Assembly: GCA_013396525.1 (NCBI GenBank)
Contig: VWYX01000397.1
Span: forward strand, 659,151-723,150
From: Chaetorhynchus papuensis
Lineage: Eukaryota > Chordata > Aves > Passeriformes > Rhipiduridae
Reading direction: 5' to 3'
DNA: 64,000 bases
Shown: positions 24,290 through 37,776 of the stretch, one piece after another
Layout: each line of letters opens with the position of its first letter
Numbering within the stretch: position 1 is the first letter of the stretch
Program-made: the position numbers and the translations under genes
Notes under the pieces: model-generated
Seen by the model: only the letters and a program-made list of their open reading frames with translations
The model's database searches: none
What the model was told of the DNA's origin: nothing

Positions 24290-25740
24290 AATGTGTTGCT
24301 TGATATGATTTGGTTGAAGACATCAAGGTATGAGTTAAGTTGTCGGTATCCTTTTGACTATAGGTAAGATCTTCCTGTCACCTGTGAGTTGCAAGGGGTT
24401 AACCACTGAATCATTGTTACTGGAAATTTGTTCAAGCACCAAAATAATGAAAGCCTTTCTGTTTGATTTTGTGCCTTCTGGTGGCAGAAATTTATCTTGT
24501 GCCTCAGTCAGGAATCAAACTGAGGGGTATGGATGGGTGATGGTAGTAGTCACAGAACATACCAAAAACTTGTAGCTTGCTGAGTAGTCATAGAGATGGA
24601 TCAGACCATTTACTAAACATAAAATAAATAAGTGGAGAATCTGAAATTAACCTGACTTCTGAAGTCTGGTGCCTTCTGAAGTCTTCCTGGCCCCTACAGG
24701 CCCTACACAATTTTGTTCCCCAGTCTTTTGAGCAAGTCTTTTGTAAACACACATGTGTGTCCTTAACTTTTTCTCCATGGTAACCACTCAGTTACCTGAG
24801 GTGTTTGGTTGCCTCTCACATAACAGCAAATTCTGGACATTAGTCTTTCTCATACTTATTAAAATAAAGTAACACACAACATTGTTACCAAATTGAAGAA
24901 AACTCTGTTGCTAATAGAGTAATGGCAACCAAATGGCATTTTAAAATAGAATATTATTTATGGAATACCCTAGCTTTCCAAATTCTACTGTAAATAACAT
25001 TCTTAATCATGAAGCAACTCTTACTTTAAGATGTTAATTTTCACTTTTCTATGGTGATAATTTTGTGCCTGAATGCATATCCTACAAGTCCATGTAGGAT
25101 AGATACTGTTCATTTGAAGCTGAGGCACAATGTTGGGACATACTCTCAATAATTATTGTTCTATATATGTGTACTATTTATTCTAATTATAGACAGCTGA
25201 GAATGCAGCTGCAAAATCATCATATCATTCAGTTTACTCTCAGTGTTCATTACTGGCAAGGTCTTTCAATTTTTAGAATACAGTATTTTAATCTCTCACT
25301 ACTCCCTGTGTCTCTCCACAGATGTTTGAACATTATTTTCAAAAACTAAGTTCTACAGACTCTGGACACAATATTTTTATATTTAGGGTCTTTTTTTGTG
25401 GAAAAATAATAATTTTTGAAGAGTATGTATGCAAACATTTTAACAAGGCAAAAGCTTATAATTAGGAACTGACAAGCAGAGAGTTTAAACAACTCTACCA
25501 TCTTCCTTGAAAATAGATAAAGAGCAAGCAAAACCAGAAAAGCTGCTTTAAAAGTTGCTGGGTTTGAAAGCTTTGAAAATGGTAAGAGGGTAATGAATTA
25601 TTTAGACCGGAAGGTTTGTTTCTGAACTGTGGGGGAAAAAACGCATATTGCGCATCAAAGAAAAGAAAAAAATGCTACTGCCAATCTTTAATATTTTGGA
25701 TACTGTAATCTTGTGGAAGCTTTAGTAGGTCTCCATTGTT
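24290..25740. other. Gene-free AT-rich stretch
   Basis: Nothing recognised except a short inverted repeat ATCCTACA/TGTAGGAT near 25,079-25,100 and a doubled CTTCTGAAGTCT near 24,656-24,685. Confidence 0.5.
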
Positions 25741-25745
25741 AATAT

Positions 25746-25994
25746 CTAAAACTCCACTTTTTTTCTTGCAAATAAATCTTCTAAAAGCAGTTTATCTGTG
25801 GTGTCTTTAACCACGTTTGCAATAGCTACTTTGAATGAAAGCTTCTTCTCTACAGTTATAGGAAAAACATGGCTAATAACTCTTTCTCCTAAAAAAATCA
25901 GTGCCTTTGCTACTGTTACAACTGTATAATTTATGATGGCTCTCTTATGTAGAAAGTCTGATGCTTTTAACACTTCACACTCCAAAAGGGACAA
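25746..25994 (-). other. Unassigned frame of 82 codons
   Basis: Minus-strand frame with VTVAKALIFLGERVISHVFP and VANVVKDTTDKLLLEDLF-like text ending in a TAG. It is more protein-like than its neighbours, with alternating hydrophobic and charged residues, but I do not recognise it. It lies next to a CpG-rich patch (26,030-26,230) and the 51-bp tandem repeat, all on the same strand. Confidence 0.2.
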
Positions 25995-26029
25995 AGCAGC
26001 ATTCTCTTCCTTTCTGTCTTTTCTGCTCC

Positions 26030-26230
26030 CAAGATTGTCACGCTCTGCCTCGTTATCAGACCCGACATGAGGGCATTTTGTCCGTGCCCATATCGCAGGT
26101 ACAAAGGAGCGAAGACGCTGATTGCCGTTTTCTCTTGTTTATGCTCTCTTATCAGCAATACAGTTAGCAGAGCGACAGATGCAAGCTAAAGCCTAGGAAA
26201 GAAGAATGATGGCTCCCGTCCTCCCGCACA
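26030..26230. promoter_or_regulatory. Small CpG-rich patch in AT-rich surroundings
   Basis: About 200 bp with more than ten CpG dinucleotides (for example around CGCTCTGCCTCGTTATCAG and CCATATCGCAGG), while the kilobases around it have almost none. It could be a minor promoter, an unmethylated element or a young insertion. No TATA box or gene start was established. Confidence 0.3.
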
Positions 26231-26337
26231 CAGTTTTATACTAACTCTAACGTAATTTATTGTTTATAGATTTAAACCAATGTCCATGACACAGGTCTGT
26301 TCACATTACCGGAATTGTGGCAGAATTTAACCAATAA

Positions 26338-26602
26338 NNNNNNNNNNNNNNNNNNNNNNNNNNNNNNNNNNNNNNNNNNNNNNNNNNNNNNNNNNNNNNN
26401 NNNNNNNNNNNNNNNNNNNNNNNNNNNNNNNNNNNNNNNNNNNNNNNNNNNNNNNNNNNNNNNNNNNNNNNNNNNNNNNNNNNNNNNNNNNNNNNNNNNN
26501 NNNNNNNNNNNNNNNNNNNNNNNNNNNNNNNNNNNNNNNNNNNNNNNNNNNNNNNNNNNNNNNNNNNNNNNNNNNNNNNNNNNNNNNNNNNNNNNNNNNN
26601 NN
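26338..26602. other. Assembly gap (265 N)
   Basis: A run of N from 26,338 to 26,602. The right flank is a 51-bp tandem repeat, so unresolved or collapsed repeat copies are the likely reason for the gap. The left flank does not show the repeat. Confidence 0.98.
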
Positions 26603-26715
26603 TTACAGATGGTTCAGGATCAGGTAGAGAGATATTCTCCACCTCCTGGTCTCCAACATCTGGTTTTACATCAGGTAGAGAGATGTTCTCCACATCCTGG
26701 CCTCCAACACAAGAT
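26603..26715 (-). repeat. 51-bp minisatellite at gap edge (17-codon unit)
   Basis: The unit starting ATCAGGTAGAGAGAT at 26,619 recurs at 26,670, a period of 51 bp, with about two copies visible and few differences. 51 is a multiple of three, and on the minus strand the copies stay open and read ENISLPDVKPDVGDQEV and then ENISLPDPEPSV. No ATG in this frame and no domain could be found, so coding is uncertain. The array probably continues into the gap. Confidence 0.75.
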
Positions 26716-26999
26716 AGTTATGCTTATGGTATGGGATTATTCAAATCTGCAACTCTCAATTCTCTGGACATTTTCTCTCAGTATATTTTTATATAAATTG
26801 CAGGATTTGTGTCTTATAAATGGCATTGTTTACTGTTTCCTTTGAAGCATAGCCTGTCCTCCCAAAGCTCTTTACTCAAGCCTAAAATCAGCTACTTTAA
26901 ATGAGCAATGGTTTATATTTTCCTTAATTTGATATAATTAAAAACAGGGTTAGAAGCTACAACAGTAAAGGTCTTCATTAACAAGGGTCATTCCAACCT

Positions 27000-27210
27000 G
27001 TAAAATTCACACGATCAGTTATGCAGCGTATATCAGGATTCACCTGGAATGCTCTGTTCAGTTCTGGTCCCCACAGTTCAAGATGCACATGGACTGACAG
27101 GAGTTTTTGAAGGAGGGCCAGGAAGATGATCAAAGGGCTGGAGAACCTGATCTCTGAGGAAACACTGGAGTTAGTCACTCCCTGGAGACAAGAGGGCTTG
27201 GAGGCATCTC
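27000..27210 (+). mobile_element. CR1 internal 3' fragment
   Basis: GTTCAGTTCTGGTCCCCACA at about 27,055, then GGAGGGCCAGGAAGATGATC and AAAGGGCTGGAGAACCTGAT. This is the known CR1 order in the 3' part of ORF2. It is worn and cut before the 3' tail. Confidence 0.8.
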
Positions 27211-27999
27211 ATCACAGCGTCCCAGTACTTAAATGGTGGCTACAAAGAGGATGCCCCTTTTTTTTCAGAAAAAGAAAAAATTCCAGCCTGTCAGAAGCCC
27301 ATAAGTCTTTGGTAGCTTATCAAACTAAATGTAAGCACTGCATTTTCAGTCTTTAATACAGATAGCTTTTTAGAACCATATAGTCAAAATTTGCAAGAAT
27401 ATTTTTAAAGTAATTGCTTGACATAATTATTTCATTACTGTATAGGCATTATGATAGAAGGAGTAGCAGCCTCTAACGCAGTTTGTCTGGTGCTTTCTGT
27501 AATAAAATAAAATGGTTATAACTTTTAACAGCTCCACTTCCATCATGATTAGCTGCATATTTTGGCAGCTTGGCAGGAAAGAGTCTTTGAGTTAGAAAGG
27601 TGTCTTTTAGTGCCATTATAAAAATTTCTGTAGCATTGGCAGAATTTCAAATTGTCAGGAGTCGTAATTTTTCCCATGTACAGTATATTGTACAGATTAG
27701 AGTTTTGCACTTCCTGCCAAAACCCTTGACATCTGAGAGCGCTGTGTGCATATCACAGAGCCATCCTAAATCATCATTCTGTGCAGAATTCAAAGTCTGA
27801 ATGGATCATGAACCAAAGGAATCTTTTCCTGTTTAGAAAGTCTGCAGGGAATGGGAACTGATCAAGTAACTAATTCATTCTGTACCTTGCCTTTTTGTCT
27901 TCGGTACAATCTGAACCTTTTACTCTGCCTATTAATAAAAATGTCTCTTGTTTCACAAAGAATAAGCACGAGCTTGAGCAAGAAGACATCTAGGACAGG

Positions 28000-30900
28000 T
28001 GCACAAGCTACCTGTGCAATTACACAGGGAAAGCACTACTTAGAGGTCCTGTGTTGTTTAGCCCACTAAAACAAGACTGGTCAGAGATAAATAACCCTTT
28101 GCAAAGGAAAAAACCCAAAGTCAATCTGGCATGGCTTGGAAACTTTTTTGTGGATATAACTAGATTTTTTGTGTAATAACTAGTCACTGTAGGACTCCAG
28201 AACATCTAGCATTTTAATCTCCCATCTTAAACTAAGGACATCAGAAACCTCTGCAGATCTCCAAGTTTAAATTCTTATATTCCACTAATATTTATTCCTC
28301 CAATATCAAGAGGCTAAGTCTCCTGGTGGAATAAAATCAGAAAAAAAGATTAAGGGAGATAGCAGGCTTTTATAAATCAATCTGACATTTAGAGAAATCT
28401 GAGTTACACCAGTCAGTGCATGCACCACAGCCAAAAATTTCTATCTGATAGCATTACACAATTTTGGTCAATAAACTTGCAATAACTTGAATATGGAGTG
28501 GATTTTCTGAATGATAGGATTTGATTTTTTATAATCATTGTGAAGATGTCAGAAAACTGTGGAGCTGTGGTAGCAGTGGGGGCTCATTTCTTGTGCTGAA
28601 TGTATTTAACAACGCTGGATCGCTGTAGAGTAGCTGGAGCTGGCTGGCAGGGGAGCTCTGCAGATTAACTCATGTGAGTGCAGCAGCCTGGCTTGGAACC
28701 AGATCCCACTGCCTGTTTTCAGCAGGACCACGGACAGTTTGCTGTCATGTGCAAGGTGCAGCATTCTCCAGAAAAACACTTCTGTACCCAACCAATCCCC
28801 CGGATGTTCACTGTGCTGCTTGATGTAACAAGACAAGATGCACACAGTTTTTCTTTGTATATATTTGTATATCCAACCAGTGATTCCTGCAGAAATTGCA
28901 AAGGAAGTGTTGGCATTTGGACTGGGACTGCAAGGCAATCAAATGTCTGGCTGCCAGTTACCAATCCATGAAGTAACGTAGTCTGGGAACAAACACCATA
29001 AATGAAGTAAGTATAGTTCTGGAGACAGGACTGCTAAAAAGATGACTTAGATAATGTGAAATGTAAGATGAATTTGTTTTGCATTTTGACTCCCAGAAGC
29101 AGCAAGTACGTCGCAGAACAGCAAAAGAACTCAAAAAAGTTATGCGAAATGTGAACAGATAAAAAACCCCTTTTGTCACTGATAATATTGGTAATGGTTT
29201 GTATCAAATGTTTAGAACATTCTTCATATCTAAAGTAACAATTTTCAAACCAAAGCAATTTGAAACTTGTCTAAACCCTTACTTAAGTAGATTCCAAGTG
29301 TCACAAAAGCTGCACAGTTTTTTAGAAGTTAATGAATGAGCCAAAACCAGTTTCCTGTTATAAAAATTCTTAACTCTTGGCCAAAAGCTCACCATTTGAG
29401 AAATACTTTCTTGCTCCTACCAATGAAGTTTATTATTTATAAAGACAATTCCAAAAAGATTTATCTTGTCTTCTACACTGGTGCTTTATTGGCTGATATA
29501 TTTAATACATTTTTCTTCTCTGAAACGTCACATTTGGGGTCCCCAAATAATTTTTGGTTTTATTTAATTAACGTTTGTAATTCTCATTTAGAAGCAGGTA
29601 CTCTGGCCTATGGAGCTGATTATGGATAAATTGTCAATTACTTTTGGGCTGCAGTGAGTTACTTTCCGTAAGGCCCAAGCAGCACAGACACTGAATTGAT
29701 AGAGTTCATTGGGAATGACACACATGACATGGTGAGGTGCGTTTGGAAGACCAGATGTGCCTTTCTCTACCTCTTTAGGCTGAGAGTTTAAAAAGCTCTG
29801 ATGTGCTGAAGTGAAATGTGGGCTGCTGTAAACATGTGGCCATAACTTTGCTGGTCTCCAGGCAGCTTGTGACAAGGTCGTGCTCCTCCAGAAACTCAGT
29901 GCCAAGTGCTCTTTTTCATAGGAGAGCAACTTCTGTTCTTGTCCAGCCTTAGTTTCCGTGATCTTTCTTTAACAGATGCTGGTTGCAACTACATAAAAAA
30001 AAAAATTTAAAAAAAATCATAATTTCCTTGAACATTTTTAGAGACTTGTTCTTCACCCAGTTCATCTTCTCAAAGACTCATGAAATATATTGCAATAATT
30101 AAGTTTATCTTCCAGAAATTTCATTTAAATAGCCATCAATTTAGCTTTATCAGTGAAGTATCAGGACAGATTTTGTAGCAGTTTTGATAACTAAGACAAA
30201 TATAAGCTTCAGCCAGATAAATATAAACTTCTCATTGGATTAATGTTATTTGTCCTTTGATTTATGGGTTTTGCAGGTTGTATATATTTGGATTTTAAAC
30301 ATTCTTGAGATACATAAATTAATTTGCATAGGGAGATGAGGAAGTGATATTATCCTTCTGCATATACAGACATAATTTTCTCCACATTAGTCAAGGTTTA
30401 ATTACATTGGTGAAGATTTTTCTTCCTACACATAAGATACTGCGCATTTTAATAGATCTTATTATTTGAAAATGTCTCTTGAAATTCAGCATTTATCATA
30501 ATTTGACTAACTTTATCTCATTCACTAAATTAAAAACCCAGTTGACTTTTTCCTACATTTTTTGTTCATTCAGTTTCCAGAGCTTGAAGTACTAAAGATC
30601 CTTCATCTTTTATTTTGATCTTTAATGTAAAAGTTAAGCAGGCATTTGATTGACCATCTCTGTTTAGCTTTGACCGAGACTTAAGAAAAAAACAGGAGAC
30701 CAAGGGAGCCTTTAGAGCATTGAAATTTGAACTTCCGAGGATTAGTTGCTTCAGTGAACTGTTTTCAAAAGCTAATTTCTGAAATGTAACTCAAGGAGAA
30801 GTTATTCTCTGGCATTCTCAAAAGGTTAAGTTGGAAAGGAAACTGTGCCTCTGCCTGATGTGCTGGTAAATAGTGGGGGGAAATACCGGCTGAAGAAGGA

Positions 30901-33900
30901 ATGGTGCTTTTAGTCAATACAAGTTTTAAGTCTTGTAGTTCTTTCAGTAAGAATACAGTAAGTATTCAGAAACATGTTGCTTTGACTAAATCTGGATTGT
31001 GAAGGAGGAAAGATTAAGTAATCATTAGGTGTTTGTAAAGTGACAGTGGGGACAGGACAGAATCATACGGCAATTGTACACAAAGCAATTAAAAAAAAAA
31101 GAACAATTCGTTCCAGTGTTACATGGACAAAATCAGTACAAGCAGAATAAAGTCTGAGGAGGTGACTCAGATCTTACAACCCACATTCTTTGTACTTCTC
31201 AGTGCTTATGAAGATGTTTACATTTCTGACTCCAGTTTAACACCAGCCACTTCCTGCTTTCACAGAAAATAAGGCTTCTATATACAAATGCAAAGCCTTA
31301 GCACTCTTGTGAATCTGATTCTGTTCTTCCCTCCATATTCAAGTACCTGTAAAATCAATATTGTCTGCCCTGGTTTTGTCTCATTTCAATAAGGTACAAT
31401 GATTATGAGTCCCTGTTGTGGAAGAGTGACAATCTGTTGAAGGGATTTCTCAAAGATTAAAGACAAGAAGGGATATCTTCAAGTGACCTTGCTAGTAAAT
31501 TGGAAGTAAGAGTTTTCAAACAGTACAGGCAGAGCAAGTGATAAATAAACCATTGCAATAAAAATACCAAGAAGTTGTATTCACAAAAGTCAAATAACAA
31601 CTGGTGTTAATTTAGTAGTTTTTTCTTGCAGCTCAGTAGTGCATATGCGTCATTTACCATATTTCTTGCTTGAATTCAGTATTGCCACTGATGGTTTGTC
31701 CAGGCACCTTTTTCGGCTGAATTTTGTTCAACAATGTTGTTCATAGAAGCCAGAAGAGTGCCTGAGAATGTGAGCTGTTCACAATTGAATAGAAACTTGA
31801 TTAATTTTTCTGTTGGTGTTAAAAATAAAATCCTCTTGATTGTTTTCAGTGCTATATCTGCTTTTGTTTTTAACTACGTCATAGGGGTTCATATGCCTTA
31901 AGCTTTGAATCTCAGGTAATATATATCTGATACTTAAAACAAGGAAAATAATCTTATATTGCATTTAATATTCTAGGATGTTTTTTATTCTTTGCCACCA
32001 CAAAAAAAAAAATGTTTACTCATTTATGATTGAAGTGTCATCTGTGAGTATTAAATATACTCAGCTGATACTTTAGTTGGCTTCTTATTTTGTCTTTTCA
32101 TCACATCTGTGTATAAATCAGCAGTGTTAGGTTTACAGTCAAGTTTTATTTTAGTGCTCCCATGACTTATAAGAAAGTTATTTGGTAAGGTACCTCATTT
32201 GTATACATTCTGCACAGTTTTGGCTGCAATCAAATTACAGATCAGTTGCTCTAAATTTCAGTTGCATTGGATTCACTGAAGGTTTAACTACCCACCCTAA
32301 TTATTTAGAGGCCCTTATGGATAGTTATAACCTTGATTAGTATGGACACAGGCAGAATTATAAGTACAGAAAAATAATATAGAATATATAAAATAATAGC
32401 AGGGAATGTGTATTAATCAAATTACAGAAAAACTGAAAATGGAAAAGATCAACTCTGTATGTCTGAGAATTTAATCCTTAAATTTTTCCTTCAGTATAGT
32501 TTTGAATGCACCCAGTAAAGGTTTTTCCACTATTTATTGATGAGAACTGTTGTACTACCTGAGAGTTCAAAAATCCCATGTACATTTCATTTTTCATCTT
32601 ATTACTCATAGGAGATAGTGATATAGGCTGTAAATTAGAAACATTCAAAGCTGACAAAGAATTGGCTTAAGAAATTTTAAACAAAAATGCATAACAAAAC
32701 CTGAGTTATTCTAAATCATTATAGCCTTGGGGCTGCCTGGATGTGTACTGCAGCATTTCTAAAGACATTCTTGGCAGCAGGAAAATTGCAAATTACCTGC
32801 AGGGCTCTCCCCTGAGGTCTCAAAGAAATTATAGGGAGAAAGGTCAGTTCTTCTGAGGGCCTCCACTAGGCATCCATAAACTGGCATTATCCAGAAGTAC
32901 TCTCAGAAAGCAGATACCAGACTGAGTGCTCTGCATGAGCTGCTTATCCAACAATGCTTGAAATCTCCCTGTTACCCCAGTCTGCCTGAGTGTCCCAGTT
33001 ACACACTCACCAGGGTCAGTAAGTTAAAGTATTCTGCTTAAAAAATAACAAAGATGATTTCTGCACCCGGAAACGTGGGGAAAGTGGATGCCACTACTTT
33101 TGGTGAGGTTTGTAAGAGCTTCCTGCCTTACATGGAGACTGAGGTTCTACCAGGACACAGAAAGTCATAGCTCCCTATATGCTGATTTTGGAGACCTCTC
33201 CTCTCTTCTGTGGAGGCTATTTCCCACCTAATTCATAGTCAGTCACTTTTACCGAGGTGTTCAGTAGGAAAAGTGTCACCAGACTTTACTCAGATTTCTT
33301 GCTGCAGCTTCCAACATTGTTTATCACAGAAACCCCTCAGAAGTGGGATCAGAAATTTGAAGGGAGTCCTGACTGCATGAAAAAAACAGCTGTCCCCTTT
33401 TCTGAACCTCTGTCAAAGTCTACCATTCCACTAAGTACTAATTCATATTTGTTGCAATTGTTCTTCAAGTGTATCTAGAGAAACTGAGCGAAAGTTTGTT
33501 AGGGATAAATGTGTCTGTAGTAGTACTTTTCCCTTTGCATGCACAAACAATGGAGCTCTTTCAGCTTCTTTCGTAGGACTTGTTTTTGAGAAGGAAGAAA
33601 GGTTTCTTGTAGAAAACCACTCATTTGAATCAATCTCCTCCGAAAAATATATGTATCAGGAGTTTCTCACTGTCAGTTAAAGCCAGAGTGTTTCCTCTTA
33701 ACATTAGCTGATCTCAGCTAGGGAATCCAAGGCGGGCTAACTCCACGGTTTTTGTCTGAGAAAGTTGCAGTATTTGTTTCTTCACTCCTGCTTCTACAGC
33801 TCAGTGTCTGTGTCTAAACTTTGGACTCAGAATGCAAATCTACTCACACTTAACACACCCAGCTGCATGCTGTACATTTAAAGGAAACTTAAATTTTCAC

Positions 33901-36340
33901 TAGAGTCTCATTTCCCCCTTTGCTTAACGTGATGCTGCTCTTTTGCCTCTGTTGTCATTCTAAAATTTCTCCTCTGAGGGGATGTAATCAATTCTCTAGT
34001 GGCCTGGTGTGGATGTCTGAGTTTCACTGTAGGTTAGCTCAGAATGAACTTTAGGATCTCTTGTTTCTTACCTTTTGTGCTGTTTTTGAAAGTGAGATAA
34101 TTGCATCCGAAATTTATGATTTTTTTGTTGGTCTTTTTTATTTTTTTTCTGAACACGTGGATCTCTAGCCCACAAATTAGTTGGAGCCATGACCTAAGTA
34201 TAACCAAAAAAATGTATCTGCCTAAGCTCACAGATAGCTTGAAACAGCTGCTTTGGGAGGTGAATTGCATCATTCATGACAAGGATCAAAGGCCACTCCT
34301 TTGACACCCCCCTACAAGAGAATGCTGTACATGTGACCATCTAAATCTAAACAACAAGGAGCTAAGGTGAAGAAACTCTCCTGTTGCAGCCAAGGGGAGA
34401 AGAAACAGCTCATTTTTTTGAGAAGTGTAAATAAGAATGCTTTCACATCTTCTTTTCTGGGCAGGAAAGAGGTGTTCTCTGTCAATGTCAAAATCTTTCC
34501 TGAGAGTGGTATACTAGCTATTTTCAATTTGATAAAATTGATCATCTGCATTACTGCAATGTTTCTTAAGATAAGTAAAAGTCCAGTTTCTCTTGCATGG
34601 TTAACCAAAATCACATTGAAATTCCATACATCTTTTTCAATTTTAATGTCTGTAAGATTTAGTAGAACATGTCTAATTTACAAGCGTTACAATTTTTAAG
34701 AATAGTTAAACTTTTAGCTCTGTCCTCATAATATATGAGGATTTTAAGCAGATAAACCATTAATACTAATGGGATTAATTCCCTAAGAGCAAGAGAAAAA
34801 AAACTTCAAGAGCTTTCAGAAAATACCTTCTGCTTTCATAATGTAATTAAATTGTAGTTAAAGTTGCATTATGCATTGCTAATTAAAGGGGAAAACCATC
34901 ACTAACGTTACCAATTACTCTTTTAAATAATATTAATATGAAGAAAATACTTTCATTTCAATTTCCTTATACTAAGCATTTCAAATATGATTCTTTCAGG
35001 ACAGAGAGGAGGGCTGTAGGCACAATCTACTTCTCATGTGAGATCAGGGTAAGAACCGCTGAGTCAAAATCATGGAAACCACTTTAAGGGCAAGCATGGG
35101 ATATGTTTCTGTCTCTGTTGTTAAAAATGAGTGATGTCCTACATTATTTTACGGCAGCCTAACTTACTCAAAATTTCTTTAAATTTTTGGGAGGTTATTT
35201 AAATTTTTGAAGGCTAGAGTGTGAACTCTTTGAGGCAGGTGTTGCATGCTGCTTGCTGTTTACACCACAGCTACTGTACTGTGAATTCAGGCAGAATACA
35301 AACAGCCCTTGAAACTTGCCCCAGACAAGTAGGTTCAGGTTGAGAGAGACACATCACCTCCTACAGGAACACCCTGAAAAATCTCCTTTTGGGAGTTCCC
35401 CTTTGTTCTGTATACACTTACAGGGATCGATGTCTGCAGCAGCCTCTGCAAGGATACAAGCCAGAGCTAGGGGTGGTTTTGTCACTTGGAGTTCTGAACT
35501 GCCACTGACTATGGGAGTCATCTTCAAGGTAAACAGTATTATGCCTTTAGTGGATTTATGGAACAGCTACTGCCTCATTTCTGGATCTCATACAACTTTG
35601 GTTTTGGCTTTGTGACCTGCTTAGTGCTATAGGAATATAGCTATTTGATGACTGCAATTTACTCTGTAATGGAGCTGGAGTAGGGACTAACCCATTAATT
35701 TAATGGAACATTAAGATGAAAACATTGCAAGCCATAGAATCTCATCAGGAATCAGTGAAGAAAGGCTGGGTTGTATTTACAACCATAAGCTATTTTCATT
35801 AGAAATTTCTATTTATCAAAGCCAGATTTTTCATGTAAATGTATAGGATTTGGAGACATTTTGGTAAAGCAGATTATATAGGTATTACATGGAATTTCTG
35901 TCCTGACTGGTAAAAGTTCAGGTCCTCCTCTTTTCTGAGTCAGCCTGGTTGCTTTTGTTTCTTCAATTTTTTACCCATATCTGAGTTCAGACACTGAATT
36001 GGTAAATTCCACCAGTCCTAGGGAGACAGAGGAGACAACAGCTAAGACTAATGTGCTTGCATGAAAAGAAAGAGTGTAATTTCGCAGGAAACCAGACGTG
36101 AATTCACATCTCTGTAGAAAGCTGATGCAGTCTGGTGTGTTGGATTTCTCACTCACGCTAGCAGGGTATAGGTGTACCCTGAGGCTAATAAGTGTGGGCT
36201 GTGTGCTCTCCTAAAGCCTCATAGCTGAAATAATTGATGTCTGTCTTATTTATCTCATGTGGGTTTCACCCTACATTTTACATTACTTGTGTTTACCTGG
36301 ATTCTTTCAATTTTCAGAGACTTTAGCACTTCTATCTAGC
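28000..36340. other. Long gene-free AT-rich stretch
   Basis: No recognisable exon, repeat family or RNA gene over 8 kb. Frames such as those at 28.6-29.2 kb and 29.6-29.9 kb have no domain resemblance and overlap on both strands. Old, unrecognisable repeats and non-coding conserved elements cannot be excluded by eye. Confidence 0.5.
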
Positions 36341-37060
36341 TGTCAACACAAGATGTGTCACACAGAAGGGGAGGCTGGTGCCCATGGTGCAGGACCAGCC
36401 GTGCAGCACAGCAGCTGGACTCCCCCAGGCTCAGCCAGTGGATCCAGGTGCCTCGTGGCAAAGGCAGCAGCCAGCTGTGAACAAGGCTGGAGTCAGCAGG
36501 GCAGGGAAAATTGCTTCTTCCCTCTCCTCAGCCATTTGTGACACCACAACTGAGGGGCTGGTCCACCCTTGGGGATCCCTGCCACAAGACACCAGTCCAG
36601 GTGCTGGGTCTCCAAAGAGAGTGGAGAAGGGATTGTAGTGCCCCTGGAATGGGGTCAGTCATGGGCGCTGGGCCACTGAACATCTGGAGGAGGCAATGGA
36701 GCGCTTCATCCTCCAGTGCCCAGAGGGGTCCACCAACGAGGGGGGACTGAGGCTGGAGTTCAGGCTGCCTTTAGGAACTTGTGCAGGACAGGGAGGCCTC
36801 CAAGGCTGCTCTTGGGGCTGGTCTCCAACACTGCAGGGACACACTCAAGATTGTGTGCCAAGAGGAGAGGACTGGTGGTGCAGGGGAGTTTCTGAGGCCT
36901 GGAAGAATGACCAGAGTGTCGTTCCAGATGGACAAAGGGGAAGGATGCAAAGTGCCTCTCTACCAGCCATACTTCCCAGCTGACTCAGCTGTTATCAGGA
37001 GGTTGGATTAAATGACCAGAAGTGAGCTGGCAAGCATGATGAGGTCATCTCTCACCTTCC
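36340..37060 (+). repeat. GC-rich block, probable dispersed repeat of unknown family
   Basis: About 700 bp much richer in G and C than its flanks, with sharp edges. It holds long overlapping frames in all plus phases, a sign of base composition and not of coding. Near 37,000 the text GGTTGGATTAAATGACCAG resembles a CR1 3' end, but the rest does not match a CR1 part I know. It may be a CR1 5' region, another LINE or an LTR. Confidence 0.4.
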
Positions 37061-37776
37061 AGAGACCAGGAGTTTGTAAACCAGGATTAATCACATTCCC
37101 TTTGTCTTGGAGGCAGACCAGGAGAGTTGTAGCTATGGAGCAGCTTCCCAGCTCTCCCTTCTCAGCCTTCCATGGGCTCTGTGCCTTAGTGAAATGGGCA
37201 GAGAAGTTTAACTCCTTAAATCTTTGCCTTCAACCCATACCTGCTATGTTTTTATAGTATGTCTCTTTGGTAGTGTGTCTCTTTTGGAGATGATAATTCA
37301 GTTCAATATCATCTCCATTTGTTGGTTTTGACCCCAACTGAGTTTCACCAGTAGGATTTCTAAAGCAAAAATGTGACCATGTCATTAAATTCAGAGCATA
37401 GGAAGTGGGGACAAGAGTTTTAATGGAAGGATGCTGAGTTCAGCTTTTGTTTGTGTTGAATTTAAAAGTTTGTCAGACCAAGATGTGGAACGTGGGAGAA
37501 GACAAAAACTGTTAGAGAAGAAAAATCCATGAGAAAGTAATTGAAATGGGGGCCAAGAGAGGAAAGCTGTGGATGAGGATAGTGTATCACAAACCAGAAA
37601 ATAAGATGTTGAAAACAGTCATCATTGAAGCTGCAGAAATGAAAAAGTGCCCTGGAGAAGACTGTGCATGACAGAGGAACTTGAATGTCTGTGGTGTTCA
37701 ACTTCTATTCCCTTGGAGAAATGCAGCAGCAGGACCTTTGCTTGTTATGTTTAGTCTCTGTTGGTTTAAGTGGAAG

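Noticed and set aside
26603..26715. CRISPR array at the gap edge
   Set aside because: Units adjoin without spacers and the genome is eukaryotic; this is a minisatellite.
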